From Cryobacterium tagatosivorans (GTDB lineage Bacteria; Actinomycetota; Actinomycetes; Actinomycetales; Microbacteriaceae), in NCBI RefSeq assembly GCF_004402215.1, contig NZ_SOEZ01000079.1, positions 93,444-157,443 on the forward strand: a DNA stretch of 64,000 nt, in the 5' to 3' direction. The position numbers and the translations under genes were made by a program. Positions 52,407 to 63,891 of the stretch are shown here, piece after piece (the stretch's first letter is position 1; the number at the start of each line of letters is the position of its first letter). Under the pieces are notes generated by a model. That model was not told where the DNA came from. It saw only the letters and a list, made by a program, of their open reading frames with translations, and searched no databases.

Positions 52407-55142
52407 ATGGTGGAAGACAAAGAAATCAAGAAGCGCAAGGGCCTGTTCGGCACTCGCAAGACGTCCCGCAGGGCCGGCGCGGCCGTGACGCCGGTCGTCC
52501 CGACGGATGGCCCGAGCACCCCCACGGACGTCCCGGTGGCAACACCCACAGAGACGCCGATCGACGCGGCGCGCACCGACGCGGCGCAGAAGCCTGTGAC
52601 GGAGCGAAAGCCAGTGACGAAAACCCCGACCTCAGCCGAAGACGGCCAGGCCACAGCGACCGCCGTGAACGAACAGGCAACGGATGCGCCCGCGGGCGCC
52701 CCGGCAGAGAAGGCCTCGCCCGCGGTGGAGCCGATCGGGCGTCGTCCGTCGCTCTCCCTCCTGTTCCAGGCTCCCGAGATCGTGCCGCTGCCCGCCCGCG
52801 CACCGTCGCGCCAGGACGCCCGCCAGGACGCCCGCCAGGATGACCGCGCCGGGGTCCGCCAGGACGAGGACGAAGACGAAGAGACCTCGACCGTGCGTCG
52901 CCGCGCCCGTCGTCGTTCCGGCGACGAGGGCCGCTCCGGCTCGAATGACCCCGCGAACACCGTCGTCAAGGTCCGTGCCCCGCGTGAACCGGAACAGATC
53001 ACCGAGCCGCAGCGCATCAAGGGCTCGACCCGGCTGGAAGCGAAGAAGCAGCGTCGCCGCGACGGCCGCGACGCGGGCCGCCGCCGTCCCGTGATCACGG
53101 AGGCAGAGTTCCTCGCGCGCCGTGAATCGGTCGACCGCTCCATGGTCGTGCGCGCCAAGCACAACAAGATCCAGATCGGCGTGCTCGAAGACGGCGTGCT
53201 GGTGGAGCATTATGTCGCGAAGAACCAGGATGCGTCGCTGATCGGCAACGTCTACCTGGGCAAGGTGCAGAACGTCCTGCCGAGCATGGAGGCCGCCTTC
53301 GTCGACATCGGACGCGGCCGCAACGCCGTCCTCTACTCCGGTGAGGTCGACTGGGAAGCCGCGGCGGCGAACTCCGGCAACAACAGCCAGGCCCGCCGCA
53401 TCGAACTCGCGCTCAAGCCCGGCGACAAGGTTCTCGTGCAGGTCACCAAGGACCCGATCGGCCACAAGGGCGCTCGCCTGACCAGCCAGGTTTCGCTGCC
53501 CGGCCGCTACCTCGTCTACGTGCCCAACGGCTCGATGAACGGGATCAGCCGCAAGCTTCCGGACACCGAGCGTGCCCGGCTGAAGAAGATCCTCAAGGAA
53601 GTCCTGCCCGACAACGTGGGCGTCATCGTGCGCACCGCGGCCGAGGGCGCCACCGACGAACAGCTCACCCTCGACGTCAACCGGCTCACCTCGCAGTGGG
53701 CTTCGATTGCCAAGCAGGTCGACTCGGTCCAGGCCCCCGCCCTGCTGCACAGCGAGCCCGACCTGCTGATCAAGATCGTCCGGGATGTCTTCAACGAGGA
53801 CTTCCACAAAATGGTCATCGCCGGCGAGGATTCCCGCGAGACCATCGAGGCCTACCTCCGTCAGGTCGCCCCTGACCTGGTCGAGCGCGTGCAGAAGTAC
53901 GAGGGTGACGTCGACGTGTTCGACGAGTACCGCATCTCGGAGCAGATCGAGAAGGCGCTCGACCGCAAGGTCTGGCTGCCGTCCGGCGGTTCGCTCGTGA
54001 TCGACCGCACCGAGGCCATGACGGTCGTCGACGTCAACACCGGCAAGTTCGTCGGCTCCGGCGGAAACCTCGAAGAGACCGTCACCAAGAACAACCTCGA
54101 GGCGGCGGAAGAGATCGTTCGCCAGCTCCGGCTGCGCGACATTGGCGGCATCATCGTCGTCGACTTCATCGACATGGTGCTGGAGACCAACCGCGACCTC
54201 GTCCTGCGTCGCATGGTCGAATGCCTCAGCCGCGACCGCACCAAGCACCAGGTCGCCGAGGTCACCTCGCTCGGCCTCGTGCAGATGACCCGCAAGAAGC
54301 TCGGCCTGGGCCTCCTCGAGTCGTTCAGCGAGAACTGCGAAGCCTGCGCCGGACGCGGGATCATCGTGCACCACGATCCCGTCGTGAAGCACCGCCAGAC
54401 CGCGCAGCCCGCCCAGGAGCGCCGTCCACGCAGCAAATCCGGCGGCAACGGCGAGAACGGCGGCCGCGACAACCGCGGCGGCAACGGCGGCGGTTCGCAG
54501 CACTCCGAGACGGCCAAGGTCGGCGGAGGCACCCACGGAATCACCGAGGATGCCAAGCACGCACTTGCCCTGATTGCCGCACGCACGATCGCCCGCCCGG
54601 TCACGGCCTCCATCCCGGTCATTGCCGAGAGCCACGCCGAGACCCGCGCCGAGACCCGCGCGCCCGAAGCCACGGCAGCCGAAGCCACGGCACCGGTCGC
54701 CGCTGCACCCGAGGCTGCCGCGCCTGAGGTCGCCGCGTCCGAGGCTGCCGCGTCCGAGGCTGCCGCGTCCGAGGCTGCCGCGCCTGGGACCGCCGAGTCG
54801 GCTCCTCGCCGGTCGCGTCGGTCCTCCTCCCGCGGGACCACGACCGGCACGGCGGCCGTCACCGCCCGCGCCACCACGGTCGAGACCGTGCTCGAGACCC
54901 CGGCCGCGCCCGAGCCGTCCAGCGAAGCGGTCGCCATTCTCGACATCCCCGTCAAGAAGGCCACGCGCACCCGGCGCCCGGTGAGCAAGCAGGTCACCGA
55001 CCAGATGCTCGACTCCGTGCTCGAATCCCTCCCGGAGCCCAAGCAGCCCGGCCAGGGGCGTTCGCGCAGCCGCCGGGTGACCACCGCCGGCGGTTCGACC
55101 TCGGCGGCTCAGCCGATCGTCATCCCGGATTCCGGCAAGTAG
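52407..55142 (+). CDS. rne: Ribonuclease E/G family endoribonuclease
   Basis: A 911-residue RNase E-type protein for mRNA decay and rRNA processing. Residues 1-240 are a disordered charged extension. The S1 domain is at about 255-335 (GNVYLGKVQNVLPSMEAAFV). The catalytic Asp residues lie in VDVNTGKFVG (about 541) and VVDFIDM (about 585). The zinc-link is CEACAGRG (about 644). The C-terminal 250 residues are disordered, with an Ala/Glu/Ser tandem repeat (54732-54776, three 15-base units) and basic patches. AAGGAG precedes the ATG. Disordered flanks on both sides are typical of actinobacterial RNase E. Confidence 0.94.
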   Translation: MVEDKEIKKRKGLFGTRKTSRRAGAAVTPVVPTDGPSTPTDVPVATPTETPIDAARTDAAQKPVTERKPVTKTPTSAEDGQATATAVNEQATDAPAGAPAEKASPAVEPIGRRPSLSLLFQAPEIVPLPARAPSRQDARQDARQDDRAGVRQDEDEDEETSTVRRRARRRSGDEGRSGSNDPANTVVKVRAPREPEQITEPQRIKGSTRLEAKKQRRRDGRDAGRRRPVITEAEFLARRESVDRSMVVRAKHNKIQIGVLEDGVLVEHYVAKNQDASLIGNVYLGKVQNVLPSMEAAFVDIGRGRNAVLYSGEVDWEAAAANSGNNSQARRIELALKPGDKVLVQVTKDPIGHKGARLTSQVSLPGRYLVYVPNGSMNGISRKLPDTERARLKKILKEVLPDNVGVIVRTAAEGATDEQLTLDVNRLTSQWASIAKQVDSVQAPALLHSEPDLLIKIVRDVFNEDFHKMVIAGEDSRETIEAYLRQVAPDLVERVQKYEGDVDVFDEYRISEQIEKALDRKVWLPSGGSLVIDRTEAMTVVDVNTGKFVGSGGNLEETVTKNNLEAAEEIVRQLRLRDIGGIIVVDFIDMVLETNRDLVLRRMVECLSRDRTKHQVAEVTSLGLVQMTRKKLGLGLLESFSENCEACAGRGIIVHHDPVVKHRQTAQPAQERRPRSKSGGNGENGGRDNRGGNGGGSQHSETAKVGGGTHGITEDAKHALALIAARTIARPVTASIPVIAESHAETRAETRAPEATAAEATAPVAAAPEAAAPEVAASEAAASEAAASEAAAPGTAESAPRRSRRSSSRGTTTGTAAVTARATTVETVLETPAAPEPSSEAVAILDIPVKKATRTRRPVSKQVTDQMLDSVLESLPEPKQPGQGRSRSRRVTTAGGSTSAAQPIVIPDSGK
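54732..54776 (+). repeat. 15-base tandem repeat x3 in the rne C-terminal region
   Basis: GCCGCGTCCGAGGCT occurs three times exactly, with degenerate copies on both sides, encoding AASEA units in the disordered tail. Copy number may vary between strains. Confidence 0.85.
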
Positions 55143-55202
55143 GCAGACAGCACGCCCGGTACGGAAACACCGGCAGTGCCGAACGAATAGCAGCACCGAA
55201 AC

Positions 55203-55241
55203 GAATAGGCAGCGCACCCCGGCCGGGCGCGCTGCCTATTC
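55203..55241. terminator. Bidirectional terminator between rne and DUF4031 gene
   Basis: GAATAGGCAGCGC (55203-55215) pairs perfectly with 55229-55241 across a 13-base loop; TTCT follows on the plus strand. The right arm contains the stop codon of the convergent DUF4031 gene (55236-55238). Confidence 0.8.
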
Positions 55242-55550
55242 TTCTGCCCGCTTGTGTGCGGCTTTCTTCTGTTCGTCCTGCTTCGCGGCGCGGTCGCGGC
55301 CGGGCACCCGAAGCCCGCTCGCGCGGAGCCGGGTGACCAGCTCGCGGTTGGTCACCGGGAGAGCTCCGGCGGCCACGAGGGCGTCGTAGCGCTCCGCCGG
55401 CACGTCGTAGTGGTCCAGGTCGAATCCGCGGCGGGGGATGGCATTGGCGGCCGCGAACGCATGCAATTCCGCCAGCGAGCTGTCGCTCACCAGGTGGGAC
55501 CAGAGCATGCCGTGCGCCGGCCATGCCGGCTGGTCGATCAACACGGTCAT
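55236..55550 (-). CDS. DUF4031 domain protein
   Basis: A 104-residue protein. MTVLIDQPAWPAHGMLWSHL is the DUF4031 N-terminus, and GFDLDHYDVPAERYDALVAA follows (about residues 40-59). The C-terminus is Lys/Glu-rich. The family is common in actinobacteria and has no known function; the DxPxW and H-x-Y residues could form an active site. A TACACT box (55557-55562 complement) lies 6 bases before the ATG, indicating a leaderless message. It is divergent from rplU. Confidence 0.82.
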   Translation of the reverse strand: MTVLIDQPAWPAHGMLWSHLVSDSSLAELHAFAAANAIPRRGFDLDHYDVPAERYDALVAAGALPVTNRELVTRLRASGLRVPGRDRAAKQDEQKKAAHKRAEE

Positions 55551-55578
55551 TCCCAAAGTGTACGGACCCCGCCCCGGT

Positions 55579-55607
55579 TTGACCGGGGGTGGCGGATCAG
55601 CTAAAGT
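55579..55607 (+). promoter_or_regulatory. Promoter of rplU-rpmA-obg
   Basis: TTGACC (55579-55584), a 17-base spacer and TAAAGT (55602-55607) form a good promoter, with a leader of about 135 bases to the rplU GTG. The leader (55614-55749) may fold, but I do not recognise a known L21 leader motif. Confidence 0.7.
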
Positions 55608-55749
55608 TGACCGTTGGTGTGCGGTGGGCCTGAGTCCCCGCGATCGCCAAGGTTTTCTGATGGTGTGCGGCCGATTTGGCCTGTTCGCCCCAGTAACTTT
55701 CCATCATAGGAAATTGGGCCTCACGGCTCCCCAGAGATAGGTACGTAAA

Positions 55750-56058
55750 GTGGTTTACGCAGTTGTGCGCGCCGGAGGGCGGCAGGAGAAGGTAGAGGTC
55801 GGGACCATCGTTACGATGGACCGAATCAAGGCTGACAAGGACGGCAACGTCGAGCTGGCCGCCGTGCTTCTCGTCGACGGCGACAAGATCACCTCTGACT
55901 CCCAGTCGCTGGCCAAGGTCAAGGTCACTGCCGAGGTCCTCAACGACCTCCGCGGCCCGAAGATCGTCATCCAGAAGTTCAAGAACAAGACCGGGTACAA
56001 GAAGCGTCAGGGGCACCGTCAGGAGCTCACGCGCGTCCAGGTCACCGGCATCGCCTAA
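55750..56058 (+). CDS. rplU: 50S ribosomal protein L21
   Basis: A 102-residue L21 that binds 23S rRNA in the large subunit. [20 protein letters not shown] is the typical N-terminus and [18 protein letters not shown] the typical C-terminus. The start is GTG with a weak GATAGG upstream. rpmA follows after 19 bases. Confidence 0.97.
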   Translation: MVYAVVRAGGRQEKVEVGTIVTMDRIKADKDGNVELAAVLLVDGDKITSDSQSLAKVKVTAEVLNDLRGPKIVIQKFKNKTGYKKRQGHRQELTRVQVTGIA

Positions 56059-56077
56059 GGCCTGAGGAGAAGAACAG

Positions 56078-56335
56078 ATGGCACACAAAAAGGGTGCGAG
56101 TTCCACTCGCAACGGTCGCGATTCCAACGCTCAGCGCCTCGGCGTGAAGCGCTTCGGAGGTCAGGTTGTCAGCGCGGGCGAGATCATCGTTCGCCAGCGC
56201 GGCACGCACTTCCATCCCGGCGTCAACGTCGGCCGCGGCGGAGACGACACTCTCTTCGCCCTCGAAGCCGGCTCCGTCCAGTTCGGGGCAAAGGGTGGCC
56301 GCAAGGTCGTCAACATCGTGGTGGCTGCCGAGTAG
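56078..56335 (+). CDS. rpmA: 50S ribosomal protein L27
   Basis: An 85-residue L27 whose N-terminal tail reaches the peptidyl transferase centre. [20 protein letters not shown] matches the family without the cleavable extension found in Firmicutes. [20 protein letters not shown] is also conserved. A GAGGAGAAG ribosome-binding site precedes the ATG. Confidence 0.98.
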   Translation: MAHKKGASSTRNGRDSNAQRLGVKRFGGQVVSAGEIIVRQRGTHFHPGVNVGRGGDDTLFALEAGSVQFGAKGGRKVVNIVVAAE

Positions 56336-56352
56336 GTATCCACAGCTAGAGA

Positions 56353-58778
<2,426 letters not shown>

Positions 58779-58834
58779 GCTCGATTGGCGACGCGGACCG
58801 CACTCGGTGGGCCCCGCAGGGAAGGCTCGGTCGA

Positions 58835-59641
58835 GTGAACACGCTGGCGCGCGGCGACGTCCAATCCGCGGCACGAATCGTCGTGAAGGTCGGCTCATCG
58901 TCGATCAGCGGCGCGAACGCCGGGCAGATCGCACGGCTGGTCGACGCCATCGCCGAGGCGCACGGCCGCGGCACCGAGGTGGTGCTCGTCTCATCCGGCG
59001 CCATCGCGATCGGGATGCCGTACCTGCACCTCAGCGAGCGGCCCACCGACCTGGCAACCCAGCAGGCCGCGGCATCCGTCGGCCAGAACCTCCTGATCTT
59101 CCGCTACCAGGACAGCCTCGACCGCTTCGGCATCGTCGCCGGCCAGGTACTCCTCACGGCGGGCGACCTCGAAAACCCCGCTCACCGCAGCAACGCCCGG
59201 CGAGCCATGGACCGCCTGCTCGCCCTGCGCATCCTGCCGATCGTGAACGAGAACGACACGGTCGCCACCCACGAGATCCGCTTCGGCGACAACGACCGCC
59301 TCGCGGCGATGGTGGCGACGCTGATCCAGGCCGACCTGCTCGTGCTGCTCAGCGACGTCGACGCGCTGTACACGAAGCCGCCGCACCTGCCCGGCGCGGA
59401 GCGGATCGACCACGTCGCTGCCGGTGAAGCGCTGGCCGGGATGGAGTTCGGCACGGCCACCGGGTCGGGGGTGGGGACCGGGGGAGCGAGCACGAAGGTG
59501 TCGGCGGCCCGCATCGCCGCGGATGCCGGAACCGCCGTGCTCGTCACGGCGACCGGCCTGGTCGCCGAGGCCCTTCGCGGGGAGCATATCGGCACCTGGT
59601 TCGCCCCCGCGACCACGCCGAGCGGGCACCCGCTGCCGTAG
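58835..59641 (+). CDS. proB: Glutamate 5-kinase, copy 2 (tandem paralogue, no PUA domain)
   Basis: A second 268-residue glutamate 5-kinase of exactly the same length. All kinase motifs are intact (KVGSSSISG, SSGAIAIGM, NENDTVA, LSDVDALYT, GVGTGGASTKV). Most differences lie between motifs (for example YLHLSERPTDLATQQ versus FLKLEERPADVATQQ). GTG start with GGGAAGG upstream. The two proteins may differ in feedback control by proline or form a mixed oligomer (inference). Confidence 0.93.
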   Translation: MNTLARGDVQSAARIVVKVGSSSISGANAGQIARLVDAIAEAHGRGTEVVLVSSGAIAIGMPYLHLSERPTDLATQQAAASVGQNLLIFRYQDSLDRFGIVAGQVLLTAGDLENPAHRSNARRAMDRLLALRILPIVNENDTVATHEIRFGDNDRLAAMVATLIQADLLVLLSDVDALYTKPPHLPGAERIDHVAAGEALAGMEFGTATGSGVGTGGASTKVSAARIAADAGTAVLVTATGLVAEALRGEHIGTWFAPATTPSGHPLP

Positions 59642-59684
59642 CCGGCCCGCCCCGGCAGACAGCCGGGTCCGCGAACCGGGGGCG

Positions 59685-59690
59685 TAAACT
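59685..59690 (+). promoter_or_regulatory. -10 box TAAACT before proA
   Basis: TAAACT ends 6 bases before the proA ATG (59697) and no ribosome-binding site is visible, so proA has a probable leaderless promoter of its own. Confidence 0.5.
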
Positions 59691-59696
59691 GGTCCG

Positions 59697-60989
59697 ATGT
59701 CCCCGTCGCAGCAGTCCGTCACGCCCGTCGCCGCACCCGTCACCGCGCCCCTCACTGCAACGCTCGAAGCGGCCAGGAACGCGTCCCGCGCCCTCGCGTC
59801 CGCGCGGACCGAGGTGAAGAACCGCGCACTCGAGGCGATCGCCGCGGATCTGCGGAGCAGCGTCGACGAGATCATCGCCGCGAACCGGCTGGACCTCGCC
59901 GCCGGCGAAGCAAACGGACTGACCGCCGGCCTCCTCGACCGGCTCGCCCTCGACGCCGGCCGGATCCACGCCCTGGCCGACGCGGTCCTGCAGATCGTCA
60001 ACCTCACCGACCCGGTCGGCGAGGTCGTTCGCGGCAGCAGCCTGCCGAACGGGATCAAGATCAGCCAGGTGCGCGTCCCCTTCGGCGTCGTCGGCGTGAT
60101 CTACGAGGCTCGTCCCAACGTCACCGTCGACCTCGCCGCGCTGGCGATCAAGAGCGGCAACGCCGTCGTCCTGCGCGGCGGCTCCGCGGCGGAGAACAGC
60201 AACCGCGTGCTCGTCGCCCTGATCCAGGCGGCCATCGAGTCGGCGGGCCTGCCCGCCGCGTCGGTGCAGACGATCGACCCGTTCGGCCGCGCCGGCGCCA
60301 CGGAACTGATGCAGGCGCGCGGCTACGTCGACGTGCTCATCCCCCGGGGCAGCGCCAGCCTGATCAATGCCGTTGTCACCCAGTCGAAGGTGCCGGTGAT
60401 CGAGACCGGGGCCGGCGTGGTGCACGTCTTCCTGGACGAGAGCGCCGACGCCCAGTGGGCGATCGACATCGTGCACAACTCCAAGGTGCACCGTCCGAGC
60501 GTGTGCAACGCCCTCGAAACACTCCTGGTGCACGAGAACGCCGCCGAGCGGCTGCTGCCGGACGTGCTGGCCAGGCTCGCGGCATCCGGGGTGACGATCC
60601 ACGCGGACGCCCGCGCGCGGGAGATCTTCCCGGACGCGGTGCCGGCGACCGAGGACGACTGGTCCACCGAGTACATGAGCCTCGACATCGCGGTGAAGGT
60701 CGTCGACTCCCTCGACGCGGCCATCGACCACATCCGCCGGTACTCGACCGGGCACACGGAGTCCATTGTCACGAACGACGTCGTCAACGCCGAGCGGTTC
60801 CTGAACGAAGTGGATTCGGCAGCGGTGATGGTTAACACGTCCACCCGATTCACCGACGGCGGCGAGTTCGGCTTCGGGGCCGAGGTCGGCATCTCGACCC
60901 AGAAGCTGCACGCGCGGGGCCCGATGGGGCTGCCGGAGCTCACTAGCACGAAATGGATTGTGCGCGGCACAGGCCAGGTGCGGGCGTAG
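59697..60989 (+). CDS. proA: Glutamate-5-semialdehyde dehydrogenase (gamma-glutamyl phosphate reductase)
   Basis: A 430-residue enzyme for the second step of proline synthesis; it reduces the glutamyl phosphate made by ProB with NADPH. PFGVVGVIYEARPNVTVDLA (about residues 126-145) and LRGGSAAENSN carry the cofactor site. The catalytic Cys is in VHRPSVCNALETLLVH (about 273). Length is normal. A GC hairpin (61008-61030) follows the gene. Confidence 0.97.
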   Translation: MSPSQQSVTPVAAPVTAPLTATLEAARNASRALASARTEVKNRALEAIAADLRSSVDEIIAANRLDLAAGEANGLTAGLLDRLALDAGRIHALADAVLQIVNLTDPVGEVVRGSSLPNGIKISQVRVPFGVVGVIYEARPNVTVDLAALAIKSGNAVVLRGGSAAENSNRVLVALIQAAIESAGLPAASVQTIDPFGRAGATELMQARGYVDVLIPRGSASLINAVVTQSKVPVIETGAGVVHVFLDESADAQWAIDIVHNSKVHRPSVCNALETLLVHENAAERLLPDVLARLAASGVTIHADARAREIFPDAVPATEDDWSTEYMSLDIAVKVVDSLDAAIDHIRRYSTGHTESIVTNDVVNAERFLNEVDSAAVMVNTSTRFTDGGEFGFGAEVGISTQKLHARGPMGLPELTSTKWIVRGTGQVRA

Positions 60990-61007
60990 GCCCCGCTAGA
61001 ATGAGTG

Positions 61008-61030
61008 CGACGGCGGGGGCCCCGCCGTTG
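61008..61030 (+). terminator. GC-rich hairpin after proA
   Basis: ACGGCGGGG and CCCCGCCGT pair around a GGC-type loop, followed by TGTGCCTTG. It is a weak terminator by sequence, with no T-run, before the small gene at 61051. Confidence 0.5.
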
Positions 61031-61050
61031 TGCCTTGAATGGAGAACCCC

Positions 61051-61257
61051 ATGTCGTTTGTGACTGCAGTGCTGGCCGAGATCGAGCACACCCCGCTGCC
61101 CATGCCGACCCTGATGTACGGCGCCATCGCCCTCGTGGTCTTCTTCGCCCTCGGTTTCGTCGTCTGGACCTACCGCGACGTCGCCAACCGCCACCAGGCG
61201 AAGGCGGATGCCTACGCTGCCGCGCACGGCGGAGCGCGCAGCCACGACGGTCACTGA
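61051..61257 (+). CDS. Small single-pass membrane protein between proA and nadD
   Basis: A 68-residue protein with one helix, LMYGAIALVVFFALGFVVWTY (abridged; about residues 24-43), and a polar, Ala/His-rich cytoplasmic tail ending GARSHDGH. TGGAGAA lies 8 bases before the ATG. It is 15 bases upstream of nadD. I do not recognise the family; the same position in other Microbacteriaceae would test conservation. Confidence 0.7.
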   Translation: MSFVTAVLAEIEHTPLPMPTLMYGAIALVVFFALGFVVWTYRDVANRHQAKADAYAAAHGGARSHDGH

Positions 61258-61272
61258 CCCATCGACCGCCCT

Positions 61273-61866
61273 GTGGCTTCGCGTCGCCCCCGCATCGGCG
61301 TGATGGGCGGAACCTTCGACCCGATCCACCACGGGCACCTGGTCGCGGCCAGCGAGGTCGCCCAGAGCTTCGACCTGGACGAGGTCATCTTCGTGCCCAC
61401 CGGCCAGCCGTGGCAGAAGCACGGCGTGTCCAAGGCGGAGCACCGGTACCTGATGACCGTCATCGCCACGGCGTCCAATCCGCGATTCACGGTGAGCCGC
61501 GTCGACATCGACCGCTCGGGCCCGACCTACACGATCGATACCCTGCGGGATATCCACGCCGAACGGCCCGACGCCGAACTCTTCTTCATCACCGGGGCGG
61601 ACGCGATCCAGCAGATCCTCGGCTGGAAAGACGTGCGCGAACTCTGGGACCTGGCCCATTTCGTGGCTGTGAGTCGCCCGGGACATGAGCTGAGCATTTC
61701 TGGATTGCCTGACCAGGACGTAAGCTTGCTGGAGGTTCCGGCTCTGGCCATCTCGTCCACTGACTGCCGGGAACGCGTGAACCGGGGATTCCCGGTCTGG
61801 TATCTGGTCCCCGACGGGGTTGTCCAGTACATCTCAAAGCATCATCTGTATCGGAGTGTGGCATGA
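61273..61866 (+). CDS. nadD: Nicotinate-nucleotide adenylyltransferase
   Basis: A 197-residue enzyme that makes deamido-NAD from nicotinate mononucleotide and ATP. The nucleotide-binding motif [12 protein letters not shown] (about residues 12-23) and the C-terminal [10 protein letters not shown] (about 160-169) identify it. Length is normal. The GTG start follows the small membrane protein by 15 bases. The stop overlaps the next ATG (ATGA). rsfS lies one gene further on, a common actinobacterial grouping. Confidence 0.95.
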   Translation: MASRRPRIGVMGGTFDPIHHGHLVAASEVAQSFDLDEVIFVPTGQPWQKHGVSKAEHRYLMTVIATASNPRFTVSRVDIDRSGPTYTIDTLRDIHAERPDAELFFITGADAIQQILGWKDVRELWDLAHFVAVSRPGHELSISGLPDQDVSLLEVPALAISSTDCRERVNRGFPVWYLVPDGVVQYISKHHLYRSVA

Positions 61867-62714
61867 CGTTGGGTAACAGTCCCCAGCCTCCGCTGACCCG
61901 TCGCCAGGAACGTGAATTAGCGCGCCAACAGGCGTCTGCGCCGGCCGAGCAGCTCGAGCAGCCCGAGATCCAGCCTGCGCCCGGCAAGCGTGCCGTCGTC
62001 GCAGAATCCGTTCCCGTGTCGGCCTTCGCTCCGCGCGGAACAGAGCCTGCCCCGGCCGAGAAGCCGATGACCTCTGCCAAGCGGCAGGCCCCCGAGCGCA
62101 CGCTCACCCGGCGGCAGTTGCGCGCCATCAAGGCCGCCGAGTCCGGCGAGACGGTGTCCGCGGACGTCGAGGACGTTGCCCCCGACGCGGAGACGCACAC
62201 CACGGGAGGGCTCAACCCGCCCGTTGGCCACTGGTCGGTCGACCGCGGCGAGGACGAGCACACCCCGACGATCGACCCGGGCCAAACCTTCGACCAGTTC
62301 ATGTCTCGAGGCACCGGCGGAAGCGGAAGCCCGACGACGACGAGCGCGCTCATCCTGCCGTCGATTCCGCAGCAGGGTTCGAGCTCCGGTCCGCTCACGA
62401 GCACCGGTGAGATCCTCATCACCGGTTCGTACGACCTTCCCCGTAGCCTCGGTTCGACCGGGCACCACCCGGGCAACTTCGACTCCTCGGACATCGACCA
62501 GACCGACGATCACGACGACGCGGGCTACAACTCCACCGTGGCGCCCGTGAGCGCGAGCAGGGCCGTGAGCACGCACGCGTCCAACCGCGGCCTCGTGGCC
62601 CCGCCGCAGAAGAGCGGCAACTCCCTCCCGACCGTGCTCGCGGTCACCGCGGCCGTGCTGGCCGCCGGTGTGCTCGCGCTCTTCGTGCTCGGCTACGTTT
62701 TCAACATCTTCTAA
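61863..62714 (+). CDS. Membrane-anchored protein with long disordered N-terminal part
   Basis: A 283-residue protein. [11 protein letters not shown] near the start and [11 protein letters not shown] (about residues 82-92) are basic helices. The rest of residues 1-255 is Ser/Thr/Pro/Gly-rich and disordered. The C-terminus has one helix, [20 protein letters not shown] (about 258-277). No enzyme motif is visible. Translational coupling to nadD and proximity to rsfS support that it is expressed. This type recurs between nadD and rsfS in Microbacteriaceae, from memory, with no known function. Confidence 0.75.
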   Translation: MTLGNSPQPPLTRRQERELARQQASAPAEQLEQPEIQPAPGKRAVVAESVPVSAFAPRGTEPAPAEKPMTSAKRQAPERTLTRRQLRAIKAAESGETVSADVEDVAPDAETHTTGGLNPPVGHWSVDRGEDEHTPTIDPGQTFDQFMSRGTGGSGSPTTTSALILPSIPQQGSSSGPLTSTGEILITGSYDLPRSLGSTGHHPGNFDSSDIDQTDDHDDAGYNSTVAPVSASRAVSTHASNRGLVAPPQKSGNSLPTVLAVTAAVLAAGVLALFVLGYVFNIF

Positions 62715-62754
62715 TGCCAATCATTTCGACTTCACAAACCCAGGGACTCATTCG

Positions 62755-63132
62755 ATGACCGCTTCTGCCCACGCTCTCGAGCTCCTCAAGGTGGCCGCCG
62801 CCGCCGCCGACTCGAAGGCCGGGGAGGACCTCGTCGCCATCGACGTCTCCAACCCCCTGCCGCTGACCGACATCTTCCTCATCGTCACCGGCCGGTCGGA
62901 GCGCAACGTCGTTGCGATCGCCGGCGAGATCGAAGACAAGCTCATCGAGGCCGGTTACAAGCCGCTCCGCCGAGAAGGACGCGCCGAAGGCCGCTGGATC
63001 CTCGTCGACTTCGGCGACCTCGTCGTGCACGTCTTCCACGAGGAAGAACGCCAGTATTACTCCCTCGAGCGCCTGTGGAAGGACTGCCCGGTCATCCCGA
63101 TCGAGCTTCCCGCGCCCAAGGCCGCGGAGTAG
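62755..63132 (+). CDS. rsfS: Ribosome silencing factor RsfS
   Basis: A 125-residue protein that binds L14 and blocks subunit joining under starvation. ALELLKVAAAAADSKAGEDL and VAIDVSNPLPLTDIFLIVTG (about residues 26-45) are the family signature, with WILVDFGDLVVHVFHEEERQYYSLERLW (abridged) later. It is 40 bases downstream of the membrane protein gene. The normal length and complete motif set make the call secure. Confidence 0.96.
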   Translation: MTASAHALELLKVAAAAADSKAGEDLVAIDVSNPLPLTDIFLIVTGRSERNVVAIAGEIEDKLIEAGYKPLRREGRAEGRWILVDFGDLVVHVFHEEERQYYSLERLWKDCPVIPIELPAPKAAE

Positions 63133-63204
63133 CGCTGGTTCGCGCGGGGCTCTCGCGTGTAGTAGCCTAGACAAGTTGTTTCGGAGCAGTCCGAAACACA
63201 ATCT

Positions 63205-63280
63205 GGGTCCGTGGCGCAGCTGGTAGCGCACCTGCATGGCATGCAGGGGGTCAGGGGTTCGAATCCCCTCGGATCCACCA
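63205..63280 (+). tRNA. tRNA-Ala (anticodon GGC)
   Basis: The cloverleaf has acceptor GGGTCCG paired with CGGATCC (one G-T), D-arm GCGCAGCTGGTAGCGC, anticodon stem CCTGC/GCAGG with loop ATGGCAT (anticodon GGC), T-arm GGGTTCGAATCCC, and encoded CCA. A strong terminator follows 9 bases later. Confidence 0.97.
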
Positions 63281-63286
63281 GGTTCA

Positions 63287-63322
63287 ACGAAAAGCCCCAA
63301 CTTCGGTTGGGGCTTTTTTCGT
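63287..63322 (+). terminator. Rho-independent terminator after tRNA-Ala
   Basis: AAGCCCCAAC, a TTCG tetraloop and GTTGGGGCTT form a perfect 10-bp core, extended by A/T pairs, followed by TTTTTTC. This is the clearest classical terminator of the window. Confidence 0.95.
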
Positions 63323-63434
63323 TCCCCGGCTCCTTTGTCGGAATATTTGTCGGAATCTTTTTGGGGTTCTTTTCACTCTCTTCTTGGATCCTGTCGGTTT
63401 CTCTTGCTGAGGGCGAACCGTCGATAATTGGGCT
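63323..63434. other. Low-GC spacer before the SEC-C gene
   Basis: The 112 bases between the terminator and the next start are notably T-rich on the plus strand and poor in GC compared with the rest. No gene is visible. GATAAT (63423-63428) is the likely -10 of the next gene. Confidence 0.5.
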
Positions 63435-63848
63435 GTGTCCTCGCCATCCTCGCCTCTGGTCCCCGTCACCGCGACGACGCGCTGCCCCTGCCTGAGCGGG
63501 GAGACCTACGGCGAGTGCTGTGGCCCCCTGCACGCCGGGCAGGGATCCGCGCCGACAGCCGAACGCCTGATGCGCTCCCGCTACGCGGCGTTCGCAGTGG
63601 GCGCCGCGGGGTACCTGCTGACGACCTGGCACCCGAGCACTCGACCCGACTCCCTCGAACTCGATGCCGAGATGAAGTGGGTGCGGCTCGACATCCTGAG
63701 GACCGTCCGCGGAGGACCGCTCGACACCGACGGGGTGGTGGAGTTCGTGGCGCACTACCGGCTTGACGGGCAGCGAGGCCAGCAGCACGAGTCCAGTCGA
63801 TTCCTGAAGATCGACCGCCGCTGGTTCTACCTCGACTCACTGGGCTGA
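63435..63848 (+). CDS. YchJ/UPF0225-like protein with SEC-C zinc motif
   Basis: A 137-residue protein. The SEC-C motif CPCLSGETYGECCGPLH (about residues 17-33) binds zinc; it is followed by AERLMRSRYAAFAVGAAGYL and the NTF2-like part with TWHPSTR. Only the N-terminal SEC-C motif is present, as in short YchJ homologues. The function of the family is unknown. GTG at 63435 is 6 bases after GATAAT, so a leaderless start is likely. The stop lies inside a convergent terminator. Confidence 0.85.
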   Translation: MSSPSSPLVPVTATTRCPCLSGETYGECCGPLHAGQGSAPTAERLMRSRYAAFAVGAAGYLLTTWHPSTRPDSLELDAEMKWVRLDILRTVRGGPLDTDGVVEFVAHYRLDGQRGQQHESSRFLKIDRRWFYLDSLG

Positions 63849-63880
63849 ACCGCGCCCCATGAGCGGCGGCGCGGTTCAGC
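63844..63880. terminator. Bidirectional terminator hairpin
   Basis: GCTGAACCGCGCC (63844-63856) pairs perfectly with 63868-63880 across an 11-base loop. The left arm contains the stop codon of the SEC-C gene; the convergent gene ends at 63892. Confidence 0.8.
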
Positions 63881-63891
63881 AGAGCCGGGCG